Shown here in pieces: positions 9,825-21,878 of a DNA stretch of 64,000 nucleotides. Location of the stretch: contig CM074140.1 of assembly GCA_037178625.1 (NCBI GenBank), forward strand, positions 2,604,001-2,668,000. The letters run 5' to 3'. The notes below the pieces were generated by a model. That model searched no databases. It was not told the DNA's origin and was given only the letters and a program-made list of their open reading frames with translations. The translations under genes were made by a program, and so were the position numbers. Source of the DNA: Skeletonema tropicum (lineage: Eukaryota > Bacillariophyta > Thalassiosirophyceae > Thalassiosirales > Thalassiosiraceae). Within the stretch, counting starts at the first letter, position 1. Each line of letters opens with the position of its first letter.

Positions 9825-12429
9825 GACAAGCCACACGGCAAATGGCCAACAGAGCAAGATGACGACACAATACTTTACAGGCCCCGAGGGCCCGCGCTGA
9901 ACCCGCCACATACACCGCTGCACGCCACTACTATCGCACCATTCTGCGCGCCCCTGTTTAGAGTGAAGATGATGAGGGAGAGTAAAATATCGTCGCCGTC
10001 TGGAAGGAAGATTTTACTGCGAAGTTTGCGGCAAATGGCACCTCACCATGGGCCGATTGTGGTATGGATAATCGCAAGAGAAAGAGAGACCACCCCGGGA
10101 GGGGAGGATAAAGAGTCTGAATTCGATGAGAGTGGATTGAAGATCTAGAGGAGACGCTGAGCGCTGAACAACCGAGAAATAGATAGGCCCGTCAAAGAGC
10201 GAGATATAACTCCCAGGGAGTCATGGGATAAAGTAAAAGTGCCAGGCCTCTGATCCGTTCCAGCGTGCGGATAAGTGCTGAAGAGATAGGTAGTGGGACT
10301 AAGTACTCTTTTGGTAGAAAGTTGAAGTTCGAACTGTTCTCATTACCATCTACCACATACAAAACACAATGGCGAAGGAGCGCGCGCAAAAGACAAAAGA
10401 TCTTTTCTCCTCCGGCCTCCGGCCGCGCCGGCGATCTTCTTCGGCCGGCCACATCTCTAACATAAACGAACAACAAGCAGCATGCCCACCTTGAACGCCA
10501 TGTATTAGCCTTGCCAGTGATATGCACACGGCCGCACAAATCTTGCCATCTGCTGCGGCAATCTACTCGATCAGCGCATAAAAAGATCTTTTATTACCTT
10601 CTCGGCACATCGCACAACATCGGCATCGTCGATTCAGCCGGGTCGAGAGTCAGACAACATAATTGTGACAATATGGGACGCAGCAGCTGGGACAACGATA
10701 TGCGACAACACCACAACAAATAAATCTTCCCATGGCAATGGCAAATCTCTAACAATCTACGCGCTGCTGTGTGCAAGCATCATGCAATCGACCACATAAT
10801 TTTTCCGGGTAAGGAAAAATAAAAAGATATCTCCGTACATGATCGCGATACTGATAGAATAATTGGCACTTCCTACCGTATTCAGCAATTCAACAATAAT
10901 CTTGTCACTTTTGTGTAGTACTGATGGCGCAAACAAGGGTATCCGCATCCACATTACGCCCCCACGCCGAATCAAAGTCCTCCTTTGAATGCTACAGATG
11001 CCGATGCTAGTGCCGGCCAAGAGGAACGGGAAGCTCAGCAGCGGGATAGGGGCAAACAAACATCACAGATGTGCACACAACATCACGATATCTATGCACT
11101 TCGTTACACGAAATAAAAACAAGCAACAAATGCAGCAGACAACTAGAATGGCATGCAACAACCAACGGATACATATCAGTGACACACGTCTGAAATAGAA
11201 TGTGAGTCAAAACTTAGCTTGCTTCGATCACTCCTCTGACGGCAGCGGATCGGTCTGGTCTTGTTGCAGTGATTAATTGATGAATGTCGACAACAAACCT
11301 TTGGCATATGATAGCACTGGTGAGTTCATTTTTTTATTCTGCAGTGCCTATGTCGTCGCAGAGACATGAATGCCATTAGTGTAAGATCTTGTTCTCATTG
11401 TGGTAAATAGATGTGTCTGGAGAGGCAATTTGATTTTCCCCGGCCTCTCAAGCGATGGGGTCTTCGATTTATTTGCTACTCACGGGGGTTCCAGCGGTGA
11501 GAAAATTATTTTGGGGGTAAGCGGGCATGCCCGCTGTTTATTTTTTTTCCCTGGTCAAAATTTTTTCAAAACATAGCTCTCTGGCTTTGATGGTACAATA
11601 TCAGTTTTGCAGACACACTGGTACAATAAAGATGTCACTGAACAGAGATGATCCACAAAACACAGCAACCAGACCACTATGGACATGTTCTCATGCCCGA
11701 AGAGATAAGTGCTCTAAAATCATGGGAACCTAACAATCAACAAGGTCCAGGGTAATAAAGGAATCAGATGTCTGATGGAGACACAAAACACAAGCAGGTC
11801 CAGAAAGGTAATTGCAGATTCATTCAACCAAGCCAATCAACAACTGATTTTATTCAAAGCCAGCAGCAACTGAGCGGGAAGATCCCGCCACCCTTTCTCT
11901 TTCAACTGAATGTCATTACTTGTTCAATCTCTCATTCTCACCCTCCCACTCTCACTCTCTCCTTCTCACATTCACATACATAGGTGACACCACTGGTATC
12001 AGACACGAAGCCATCCGGCGCAACTATATACAACAGCATCAACAACAACACACTTAACACCTTCCTTCAGCTGGGTGATGTCATCGAATAGAAGAGCGGC
12101 GATTTATGTGAAGCAGTGAACAGCACGTGGTCGGAGAAGAAGTCAGATTGGGAACTACCCAAAAATTACTTCGATGGGTAAGACTATTGAGCTGTACCAG
12201 TATGAGTATGCAATGTTGGTTGATAAAATTTTACCAGGGGGAAAATATTATTCTTTCTTGTAAATGACACCCGTTTCTTATAAGCAAGAAATCACTTGGC
12301 TAGAACGATGTCCATAATCAGAAAAAAATCGGTATCCTGTTTACAAGATTAGGAGGATACTGACTTCCTACCAAGCGGTATCCCATAGCCGCCAGTATGC
12401 TCTACTGTGGGAATTAAAAGCCCTACGTG
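9825..12429. other. Gene-poor stretch with no supported gene
   Basis: Frames are short and overlap on both strands. Notable bits: GGCCCCGAGGGCC at 9880-9892; perfect palindromes AAAAGATCTTTT at about 10397 and 10582; GCGGGCATGCCCGC at 11520-11533; a CT-rich tract around 11930-11970; and an inverted pair CCCTGGTCAAAATTTT (about 11551) with AAAATTTTACCAGGG (about 12225), which could bound a decayed insertion. None has coding support. Confidence 0.5.
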
Positions 12430-12606
12430 TGGGACCAGAATTATTTCTCCCTAAATCCTTAAATACTAATTCCTACGTGTTTCCCTGTAGAAATGGCTTG
12501 GGTCAATTTGGGTCAAATGACTTACAGGGTAAGGAGGGCACCTCCGTGGCCCGGCCAGATTTGCTACGCTACACCGACCTGGGGCCCCGAGGGCCAGAAT
12601 ATGTAC
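12430..12606 (+). repeat. Dispersed GC-rich repeat, copy 2
   Basis: This carries CTGTAGAAATGG, AGGGCACCTCCG and GGGGCCCCGAGGGCC in the order seen on the opposite strand at 1.00-1.13 kb. Divergence between the copies is considerable. No open frame crosses it convincingly. Confidence 0.5.
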
Positions 12607-12680
12607 GTAAGTAGAAATACCAGGAGAGTAGAGAGTTGGTAGAGATGGTAGAGAGATGGTAAAGAGTTGGTAGAGTGGAA
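12607..12680 (+). repeat. Short TTGGTAGAGA-type repeats
   Basis: Variants of GAGTTGGTAGAGATGGTAGA recur here in loose tandem. A second cluster of the same kind lies at 13545-13626. The two clusters flank a stretch of about 0.9 kb without a clear gene. The function is unknown. Confidence 0.6.
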
Positions 12681-13544
12681 GAGGTTAGTGGCATCATCAT
12701 AATATCATCAATAGATACTCTTATTCATTGCATAAGTACCTACCCACAGAAATGGCGAATTTTTGAGAAAGCAGAACTTGCCCTACGGTGGCATGCAGGT
12801 CCAAGAATGCTCCGCAGATTCCTTTTCGGTGACGACCCGATTCGACCACTCTCTTCACAGCCAACCGACCTCAGGCTGCAAATATGTACGTCGACTCCCT
12901 CCAAAGTTCGACCCCACATACATGGCATCCTTCTCGCAAACTCCTCGTGGTCCTTGTCAAACCAGCCCACCAGAAATTCTACGGCCACTCCTACATGCAC
13001 CCCCAAGATCTACTTCCTCCAACAATTCGGTCTTGCCTGCACCAAGGCGTTCGCTTTCCACATCAGCCGGCCTATTCATACCCACCAGTAGGCCACACAG
13101 GTGTCTTCGGGTCCAGCCCAAGTCCCTCCAGGTTTAAGTTCTCAATTCTCTACTGACACTCATGTCTCTCTAGAGAGTAGCAACTAAAATAAACTACTTC
13201 TCTACTTATGCACACATCATATTCAATGGGAAAATGAGAGAATCTGTTACCAAAATATGTCTGTGGTAGTCCCAACATTTCTGATAAGCATTGATAAATC
13301 GAGGGCCTTCGCTGGTTCTTACCATCTGTTTCTTTGTGAACATCTGTCAAACGTCTTTCATTCTTGATACCCGAGAGAAACTAGCTTCAATACGCCAAGA
13401 GGTTCTTTGCTTCACTATATAAGCCAAGAGGTTTTTTCAGTCTGATTCCCGAGAATACTTCGGTACAATAATGAGAGAGAGTCTCACGGTTCTGATCATA
13501 GTGCTCCTACTATCCGTGCCCCTACAAAGCAGCAGTGGCATCAG
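12681..13544. other. Stretch without a supported gene
   Basis: Plus-strand frames of 90-138 aa overlap in two frames at 12675-13156 and are Pro/Ser/Thr-rich. They lack family features, a clear start context and intron signals. I cannot support a gene here. Confidence 0.4.
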
Positions 13545-13626
13545 GGGGATGGTAGAGAGTTGGTAGTTGGTAGAGAGATGGTAGAGAGTTGGTACAGAGA
13601 CTTGGTAGAGAGTTGGTAGAGTGGTA
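13545..13626 (+). repeat. Short TTGGTAGAGA-type repeats, second cluster
   Basis: GGTAGAGAGTTGGTAG and close variants recur several times in tandem, as at 12607-12680. The cluster ends just before the first GGA-repeat cassette. Confidence 0.6.
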
Positions 13627-13670
13627 CGTAATCTACGGGTAAAAAATACCTACGTACTCTCAATGTGTGG

Positions 13671-14320
13671 ACTCCCAAATTCAAAAATTATCTGACGAAG
13701 GAGGAGGAGGAGGAGGAGGAGGAGGAGGAGGAGGAGGAGAAACACCGCAGCAAAATTTGAGCCCACCTCCCTCTACCTCTATCCATCACCACCATAATCA
13801 AAAGATACTACAGCTCTAATCTTCTACCGAAGCTTGGACAGCAGCAGCGCGACAGCAGGCGTTACAATGTTGGTAGCCACCACTATCTAAGCATGAGGAG
13901 TATGCATGGCGGAGCTGTAGTAGGTGAACAGTAGAGCGTAAGTGTGCAGAAGAACCGATGCTATGCCAACGGTTCAAATTGTGTGCGGCAGCAGCAAGCT
14001 TCGGCTCTAAACTCCAGTAGAGACGGACTCCCAAATTCAAAAATTATCTGACGAAGGAGGAGGAGGAGGAGGAGGAGGAGGAGGAGGAGGAGGAGGAGGA
14101 GGAGGAGGAGGAGGAGGAGGAGAAACACCGCAGCAAAATTTGAGCCCACCTCCCTCTATCCAATCAAAAGGTAGTGGCAGCAGCAAGCTTCGGCTCTAAA
14201 CTCCAGTAAAGAAGGACTCCCAAATTCAAAAATTATCTGACGAAGGAGGAGGAGGAGGAGGAGGAGGAGGAGGAGGAGAAACACCGCAGCAAAATTTGAG
14301 CCCACCTCCCTCTATCCATC
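13671..14320 (+). repeat. Three copies of a cassette containing a (GGA)n tract
   Basis: ACTCCCAAATTCAAAAATTA, TCTGACGAA, a (GGA)n run, then GAAACACCGCAGCAAAATTT and GAGCCCACCTCCCTCT occurs at about 13671-13776, 14027-14157 and 14216-14314. The GGA runs are at 13700-13739, 14055-14122 and 14244-14279. The unique flanks move with the triplet tract, so the cassette was duplicated as a unit. GCAGCAAGCTTCGGCTCTAA also recurs between copies, and CTCTAATCTTCTACCGAAGC occurs at about 13815, 14347 and 14375. Confidence 0.85.
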
Positions 14321-14834
14321 ACCACCATAATCAAAAGATCTACAGCTCTAATCTTCTACCGAAGCTTGGACAGCTCTAATCTTCTACCGAAGCTTGGATA
14401 GTACCACAAAACACCATCAAATACACTCATTTGACATCCCTTGTTCACTACAATCAACTTCTATTACATATTCCAACCAACCGTCGAATGTTTCTGTTGA
14501 AGCGAGACCTGTAGTGTGAAGAGGATGAACTAAACTCATAATCTATGCTACCACAAGCCTAAGAAGATAAGGAGAAGCTATTCGTGTTGGGCGTCACAGA
14601 TCAGGTCTCAGAACTCAGAACCGTCACATATCGATCATAATCATAAGTACTTCAATAGCATGATGAAGTGACACCCAACTACGACAGAATCTCTATCTCG
14701 TTAGTTGAGCGAGAAACGCGAAAGTTCGGTAAAGAATCGTGGATCTTCGATGACTTTTATCTGTTGAATCCAATTACTTTGACTTCATAATATTTACAAC
14801 AGCAGAACAATAATAATCATACTCCTCTACTAAC

Positions 14835-15204
14835 ATGGCTTCTGAATTGATTGTGGACTTCCCTCTCAAGCGCAACGATTGCGCTAGTGCTATTGCCGAA
14901 CTAGTTCAGCTTTACACAGTTGATCGGCATCATGAGCAGTTATACCGAGGCAGAGTACAACTCAATGAAACGTAACATCAAGCGAGATGTCCTCCAAGCT
15001 TGTGCAAGTGATCCGGTGTCCGAAGAAGTTGGCGGCTCCTGGATTGGTGTTCCTCCTCTGCTCGCGCGCATCGACATCGGCCTGTATGCTCGAGGTGCAG
15101 CCTTGCAGACGTCAATCTACGTGCAGTCCTCACAGTCACAGAGCAAGCGAGGCAAGAACCATATGGAAGTTTCAGGTTGGAGAATATCGCAATTGGCTCA
15201 TTAG
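14835..15204 (+). pseudogene. Small broken gene or frameshifted pair of frames
   Basis: An ATG at 14835 opens a 46-codon frame (starting MASELIVDFPLKRND) that stops at 14975. From about 14920 another frame, shifted by one base, continues as YTEAEYNSMKRNIKRDV and runs to 15204. The composition looks coding on both sides of the overlap, suggesting one gene of about 120 aa broken by an indel. I see no intron that would join them. I do not recognise the family. Confidence 0.35.
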
Positions 15205-15594
15205 CCGAAACAAGAGGGGCCTTATTGAGAGCTCGGAAGATCGGTATGCTTCACCAGGAATGTAGTTAAGAACACTGCAGGCAATCTTCTCTAGGGACAT
15301 GTGTGTACAATAACAATGACAATGGTAACTGATTAACAACAGTACAAGTTAGAGTTGATACATTTTCTACTATTAAATTTAAATGCCATATAGATTGCAA
15401 CAGTGGGCATCAGAATGACCTCATGTAGACACCACCAATCATCTCTCCTTTCATCATTAGGTCATGAGACAGGTTGCTGGATGACTACAGAAAATCGTCT
15501 GGCGCAACAGTAGCAGGAGGCACCGCAATCCTTTCTTCATCTACTCGCGTGATTGCATATGCATATATGTCTCCTTTATTTTACGCGTTTGCGT

Positions 15595-17299
15595 TTATGT
15601 TGAAACTCTTTTCCCACGCCCAAGTTGTTTCAGTATTTGCTTCTCCTCTTCTTCTAATTTACGCTTCTTCAAACGCACTTGCTTTAACTGTTTACCCCAG
15701 TAACTGTCTGCAACCAATAGTGGCACACCTCGTATGAATTTGTACAAAGCTGAGACTTCTCTACGCTGGAATTCTTCGACTGATTCTTCAAAGTATCCTC
15801 GGGCATCGGAAGCCCTCTGAAACCAACTGGCAATCATTGGGAGAAACATTAACTTCCACTGGTAGAAAGGTTCCATTTCGGCAAGATCAGGGTAGTTGAT
15901 GAGAATTTTTAACATGGGAACAAGAGCACAATTATCAGGCTCAAGTAGTTCCCTGCGATAGTTCAAGTCAAAGTATTTCCCTTCGTCAGGACGACCATGA
16001 ATAGAACTGATTGATTGCAGAGTGTGGTTAGAAGAGTAGATATTGTTGATGGTAGAAGTATCACAAAGCAACTTCGAGAAAAATTCCTTCCCTGCTTGTC
16101 GAATGTTGTAGTCTAGATCCAAGGCCCTCATCGAAGTGTTGTATCTCAACGCGTTAGCTAATATTGATGCTTGTTCCCGCGCTTCATCAGCGCCGACTTC
16201 TCGATTGTCTAATCCAAGTTGTTTTAAACTCGATCTAGTCGACTGGATCAAGGCTGATAATGACCATATCCCTGCTGTAGAGAAGTGATTATCTGCCAGG
16301 TTTAGCGTTTCTAGGTTTGCATTTGCAGCAGCGGTTAAACCAGATACTAGAGCTGCCACCCCTGCATCACCAACTAAGTTGCGCGATAAGTCGAGGAATT
16401 TTAGTGACTCGTAGTGCATCAATCCAAATGCTAACGCTTCGGCACCGTTATCATCTATTTGTACATTGTGGAGATTCAGAATTTCCAAGCAGCAGACGTC
16501 GTTTTGAAAATGAGATGACAAACCCCTCAGTCCTTCTGCTGATATGTCAGTATTGCAGGAAAGACTCAAATCAACAAGATTGTGACAGCAGGCTAGACCC
16601 TCCAACAAAATATTCAAGCCTTCGTCTTCGATAACATCGCATGACAAATCGAGTTTCTTCAATTGCGAATCACTCCCCCACTCCATGAACGTTGTTTTGA
16701 GTGCTACACAGCAATCCCTCTCAAATTCGTTCCATTCAAATTTTAACTCTTCCAGTTGTGGCTGTACAACCAATGCTTTAGCAATGGCTGATACATCTTC
16801 GTCGGAAAAATCCATGTTATCAAAATTGAGGTATTTCAACTGTGACCGTTGTCCCAACGAAACCGCGAGCTCACGAGCATTCATTCTGAAACATTCGAAC
16901 GTAAGTGAGTTCAGAGTGCTGTTATTCTTGAACATTCGTCCAAAGGGAAGGTAGCTGCGTACATCATTTTCAATGGCAAGTGATTCAATAGATCGATTGC
17001 GGCAGATCCCCTCAATGAGCGAGTTCCCTATGATGTGACATTTCACTAAAAGGTCCTTCAACGTCTTGTTCTCACCAATGAAGTAGCCCAGCCAACCCAA
17101 ATCATCTGCGTCTTCCTGTACCTAAATTCAAGGTCATGTCGTCCATTGGTTCGTCTAATATCAAGAAAGATGTAAAATCAGAATCACCATCACGAAGTTT
17201 CTGCATGATATTTTTGTTCCGCTCTGAGGAAGTAATGTCCCCTAGATTCACATCTTGTGCGTGCTCTTTGTAGTACGCGTAATCTCGGCTGCTCTCCAT
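15595..17299 (-). pseudogene. Leucine-rich repeat protein, ribonuclease-inhibitor type, with a frameshift
   Basis: A frame from ATG 17299 (MESSRDYAYYKEHA) ends at 17102, while the LRR frame (15595-17100) opens at about 17110 one base out of register and continues DLGWLGYFIGENKTLK. Read together they give a protein of about 560 aa. The second part has at least eight repeats of LxxLxLxxNxIxxxG type, such as LEILNLHNVQ, LKFLDLSRNLVG and LETLNLADNHFS, spaced about 28 residues apart. It ends in a charged KKRKLEEEEKQ helix. Such LRR proteins bind other proteins and are numerous in diatoms. The break could be a sequencing error, a recent mutation or an undetected tiny intron, so the gene may still be functional. 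Confidence 0.7.
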
Positions 17300-17793
17300 G
17301 ATTTTACTGTCTAATGATTCTGACGATAACTATAGCTGCAAGAACAAAAGATTAGATGATTTCATGCATTCATTTTTAGCAGCTAAAATCCACATTACCA
17401 CCGCACCGGTTGATGAGAAACTCCCTACGTCTACGTACGCCTTAAAGTTACTCACCAATTGCAGATCAGAGAGCTGCCGTGTTCTTCTGTCTCCTTTGAT
17501 CGATCGGCGTACTGACTATTCGTAGCAGTTAGTAGGCAGCAGCTATTAGCCGTCGTACGGGGTAAAATGGGGACCAAAATAGGGCTAAAAACACCACTTT
17601 TGAGCACATTAGTATGAAGGGTTCCAGCCGTGTTACAGTTAGTGTTGGCACATCAAAACTTAGCTAATACCTTCGCCTCAAATGTTTGGGTCGATATTTG
17701 GTCCCTACTAGTGTTTAATTGCCTCTATGTGTACGTAGTATAGTCATGATCTGTCATGATCGATGTGTTGTGAAACTCATCAAAAAAGCCTCA

Positions 17794-17823
17794 ATTTTTT
17801 GTCCCCATATGGGGACAAAAAAT
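17794..17823. repeat. Perfect 30-bp palindrome
   Basis: The left half ATTTTTTGTCCCCAT is followed directly by its exact reverse complement. An identical copy occurs 1.2 kb away at 19006-19035. Confidence 0.9.
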
Positions 17824-19005
17824 AATGTACTGAGTTCCTACGCCGATATTCTACAGAGACCCCTTCAAATGGGTATCTTTCTGCTCATCCAGCTCCAATT
17901 CTCAGCTCAACAGGATGCTCTCCATGATGACCTTTGCTCCTACACCCCTAACGCCACACACGAAACGAATACACCTATGGTGCGATTATTATCTCAAAGT
18001 TAATATCATTGGCTATCTAATTCCTATAGGTCTAGCTATAAATCGTTGTCTATGAAGAGAAATAATACTCACCATTAGGTGCATAAAATCATCATATTAT
18101 ACTCAATTCTACTCTACTTTGGCCATGTCAGGAGTGATACACATCATAATACGATTCCATTTCACTCAATACATATGCAAAACGGTTTTGGGGCATCTTT
18201 GGCTACTTGCAATTATTAATTGCTCTCTATTTTATTGATTGTGTGCCCTCTGGTGATTGTTATGAACTTACTTCTCTGACATAGTGTTTGGGAGAGGTAT
18301 ATGTCGTTATCTACCAGGAATATAACACCATTTGCCAATTATTATATGGTTGGGACGGGGGGTGACGTTTGGTGACTCCATTGCATAGATTACTGCCCCC
18401 AACACAACGGCCAAGTTGGTGATCAGCATGCACTCCAAACACATGCCGGTGCGCAGCGAGTAGGTGATGTTCTCAACTCTCTTGGCAATTCAGCGGCTAC
18501 CAAGTCACCATTACTTCGTCATAGGTATATAGTATCGATTGTTATTGCGTGGTGGCATCGTATTTGCGCCGGTGTAAATTTATGAGGTCGGCTCTGGTGA
18601 TGTCGAATGTGCCGAATTTGCATGTATTGTGTTCACGTCGTTATACTGCCGTAGCCGTTGAGATTCATGTCCCACCGACCTCAAAAATGGATTCAGCACA
18701 AAATTTTGGGGTAGAGAGTGGGTTGGAGTTGTTGCTATTGTTTGTTTCATGGCCAATAATGCCATGTGATGCATCATGGTGGGGATGCTTTTTGTGAGAT
18801 GTGTGATTTTTTATTCACAATCGCCTCGCGACGCCCATCAACGCCGATGCATCTGATTTGACACCCCCAACATCTCGGCATGTGGATGGAATCTCATCAA
18901 CCCAAGTTGCATATACACTCTAAACTAACTAAATGGAATAATATTGATCTTTGAACGGGGAGGATCGGCGTAGTATTGGTGTAGCATGGCTATCACCACC
19001 GAGTG

Positions 19006-19093
19006 ATTTTTTGTCCCCATATGGGGACAAAAAATTTTGAGCCCCATCGCGAGTGGGGACCAAAATGGATTTTGTCCCCATATGGGGACAAAA
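19006..19093. repeat. Two perfect palindromes separated by a half-site
   Basis: A 30-bp palindrome identical to the one at 17794-17823 lies at 19006-19035. A 24-bp version with four-base T and A ends lies at 19070-19093. Between them, around 19053-19063, is GTGGGGACCAAAATG, an imperfect half-site. Confidence 0.9.
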
Positions 19094-19320
19094 ACTGTAC
19101 GACGGTTAGCTTGCTCCATGCTAGCAAGATGGGGGATGGGGAGCACTACTTTGAGTCGTCTCCCGCAATTTTTTACACCGCGCGACCGACGTGTGTGCTG
19201 ATTGATGATTGGCTCTCCCCTCTCCCAATCACATTGCGTTGGCGGGCGATGACCTCGTAATACTTACGGTTACTTTATCTCTCTCTCTCTCTCTCTCTTT
19301 CTCTAGAGAGAGTTGAGCGG

Positions 19321-19945
19321 CTATTCGAAAATTGAATTAAGTAATACTATGGATCCTCCGTGCCAAACTACAACGCACAGAGTCAACCTCAGCAGGTCTT
19401 TCATCCATTCCTCGTGCTTATTTACCCTTGTTCCTAGTCTCTTCTTCTTCATCATCTTCTTTTTATCCTTCTTTGACTTGCCACTCAGATCAAAGTGATA
19501 AAATATATCTTCACTACCCATGGACATACTTGGCTTCTTGGATGTTGGCTTTTTCGACGAAGGCTCCTTGGTTGGCTTCGATGTCGTTTCCAGTGATGGA
19601 GCCTCAGTCGTAGGTTCGGCTGATGCAGTCGGTGCCTTGGTAAAGGGAGCTGGTGCTGGTGTGGGTACAGCTGATGGAGCAGGCGTTGGTGGAGGAGGAA
19701 GATTTCCAGATGATGGACAAAACTCTTCACGTGTGGGTGTTAACTTGTTCTGTGATTCATTGAACAAAAAAGAGAAATCGAGATATTGGTAAATGTAAGA
19801 AGGCATCTACAAGACAAGCAAGACAAAGAGAGAACAACATGATATCACCAAATCACACTTACAAATCCCCAGCTCCAGCCCAACCAATCACATTCCCATC
19901 CAACACAGTATAATCCTCCAATCCACATCCCATAGCATACGTCCA
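19321..19945 (-). CDS. Possible two-exon fragment with Pro/Thr-rich tail
   Basis: The lower exon (about 19321-19769) follows an acceptor AATCACAG and encodes NKLTPTREEFCPSSG, a Pro/Thr/Ala/Ser linker, and a Lys-rich stretch (KSKKDKKKMMKKKR). The proposed upstream exon, about 19945-19857, ends at a GTAAGTGTG donor and reads VGWECDWLGWSWGF in phase 0. No start codon is visible further upstream. A Pro/Thr linker with a basic tail also occurs at the end of the metalloprotease at 33.4 kb, but no catalytic domain is seen here. It may be a 3' remnant of a secreted protein gene. Confidence 0.35.
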
Positions 19946-20422
19946 CCTCATTCTATTTGTGATCAATAGAGTGCTGCGCGAGCACTAGGAATGTCAGCCC
20001 GATCCATCAATTGGCGGTCGTGTCTGAAAGATAGGGAGGATTACTTTGGCCTCTAACAAATACAAATAATATTGATAGTCAGAAGTAGTAATTTTTGTAT
20101 CTGTCCACACACTCTTGATGCAGCAGCGAAGAAAATATTTACATTTGAACTTCTGTCCTGGCTTCAGCCACGACGCTTCTCCAATTCAACAAAACAAGGT
20201 CGCTATTGTATGGTATGGTTCGGGGTTGGGAGAAAACACAGCTCTCGACTGTTTTGTTAAGCCCGCCATCCGAGAGATAGAGGAGCGGGAGACGCGTGTC
20301 GTACCAATTCCAACGTTGACCCGTGTAGAAAAGAATATTTTTGACGGAAAAGTTTGTTGTGCAAACCATCCGCACACTCATCATAAATTCATCATAATAA
20401 CTTTTGAATGACGAATATCATC

Positions 20423-21878
20423 ATGAAGCTCCATCTTCTCTTTGCCACCGCTGCCCTCGCCGTCGCCTCCAGTGTAGTTGTCTCTGCGGATACGGTAAGT
20501 TGCTTCCTCCCCCGTGCCTTGTCCGTGTGGCGGAAGCAGAATTGCCCTCCTTTCATCATCATCTCATTCCACTTCCACTTATTTTGTCCTTTGTCCATCG
20601 TCAACGTCATCGGCCTCTAACTTTGTGTCCTCTTCTCTTACTTCTTGCCGTAAATGCTACACACAGGAGTGCCCAGATAACCAGATCCCATGTGACATTT
20701 CCAGCGATGCTGACTGCCGCCGTCGGAGAGACCGCACTTCACGTGCCTGCGGGACGACGTGGTCAAGAGGGTGTTGCGTTAGGAACTGTTGGCCCGATCC
20801 AAAAAAAAGTCGCGGTCGTATCTGCAAGATTGCTCCACCCAGTGAGGATTTCTTTGGCATCTATGGATTTGCTGACATTGAAGACTACGCTGGCGATGAA
20901 GACTCGGAGGATTTCGACTCTGAAGACTTTGCCACTGAGATCTCAGCTGATAGTGAAGATGAAGACTCTGAGTCCGAGGATGCTGCCTTTGAGGACTCGG
21001 AGGACATGATCTTCTACACCGGTTTTTGCTCCTATCGCGGTTCGTTCAATGGCCGAAGGATTAGGACCCTTCAGGATCTAACAGATTGTTGCAAGTCTGA
21101 ATTTCATGATTGCAAGTGGGAAAAGAGTCAAGGTTATTTTGTACCCAATTGCGCAAGGCAGAGGCAGCAGTGCGGTAGACAAGATGGCAGTGAGGATGTC
21201 TTTGGCATCTATAGATTGGCTGACATTGAAGACTACGCTGGCGATGAAGACTCGGAGGATTTCGACTCTGAAGACTTTGCCACTGAGATCTCAGCTGATA
21301 GTGAAGATGAAGACTCTGAGTCCGAGGATGCTGCCATTGAGGACTCGGAGGACATGATCTTCTACACCGGGTTTTGCTCCTATCGCGGTTCGTTCAATGG
21401 CCGAAGGATTAGGACCCTTCAGGATCTAACAGATTGTTGCAAGTCTGAATTTCATGATTGCAAGTGGGAAAAGAGTCAAGGTTATTTTGCACCCAATTGC
21501 GCAAGGCAGAGGCAGCAGTGCGGTAGACAAGATGGCAGTGAGGATGTCTTTGGCATCTATAGATTGGCTGACATTGAAGACTACGCTGGCGATGAAGACT
21601 CGGAGGATTTCGACTCTGAAGACTTTGCCACTGAGATCTCAGCTGATAGTGAAGATGAAGACTCTGAGTCCGAGGATGCTGCCATTGAGGACTCGGAGGA
21701 CATGATCTTCTACACCGGTTTTTGCTCCTATCGCGGTTCACTCCAGGATCTAACAGATTGTTGCCATGATGAATTTCTTGACTGCAAGGATGACAAGAGA
21801 CGCGGTTTTTCTGTACCCAATTGCGCAAGGCAAAGGCAGCAGTGCGGTAGACAAGATCGTCTCGTCCAAGTAGCCTAG
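20423..21878 (+). CDS. Secreted Cys-rich protein with three acidic 116-residue repeats
   Basis: Exon 1 (20423-20494) encodes a signal peptide, MKLHLLFATAALAVASSVVV. The donor GTAAGTTGC and acceptor CACACAG join in phase 0 to exon 2 (20667-21878), for about 427 aa. An ATG five codons upstream (20408) is also in frame. After a Cys-rich segment (ECPDNQIPC to CCVRNCW) come three 348-bp repeats starting near 20850, 21198 and 21546. Each has a DYAGDEDSEDFDSEDFATE-type acidic stretch, then MIFYTGFCSYRGS, LTDCCKSEFHDCKW and PNCARQRQQCGRQ. The third repeat lacks 24 bp (FNGRRIRT) and is more diverged at its end. Acidic, disulphide-rich secreted proteins may bind calcium or belong to the cell wall; that is inference. 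Confidence 0.7.

Larger units (their letters stand above)
17300..19320. other. Intergenic stretch holding GTCCCCATATGGGGAC palindromes
   Basis: No frame looks like a gene. The stretch contains three palindromes at 17794-17823, 19006-19035 and 19070-19093, and looser relatives of GGGGACCAAAAT at about 17570 and 19053. A CT/GA simple repeat lies at 19281-19312. Confidence 0.6.

Noticed and set aside
1018..9892. GGCCCTCGGGGCC (1018) and its reverse complement (9880) as terminal inverted repeats of the helicase element
   Set aside because: Similarity does not extend inward from the 13-bp core, and a third copy exists at 12.59 kb.
10192..10539. Minus-strand 115-aa frame
   Set aside because: No family, intron or start signals; the sequence includes palindromic GC-rich tracts that give chance frames.
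13961..14149. Minus-strand poly-leucine frame
   Set aside because: It is the translation of the GGA tract read in reverse.
20404..21009. Overlapping frame across the signal-peptide exon and first repeat
   Set aside because: It reads through the intron and is out of frame with the Cys-rich repeats.
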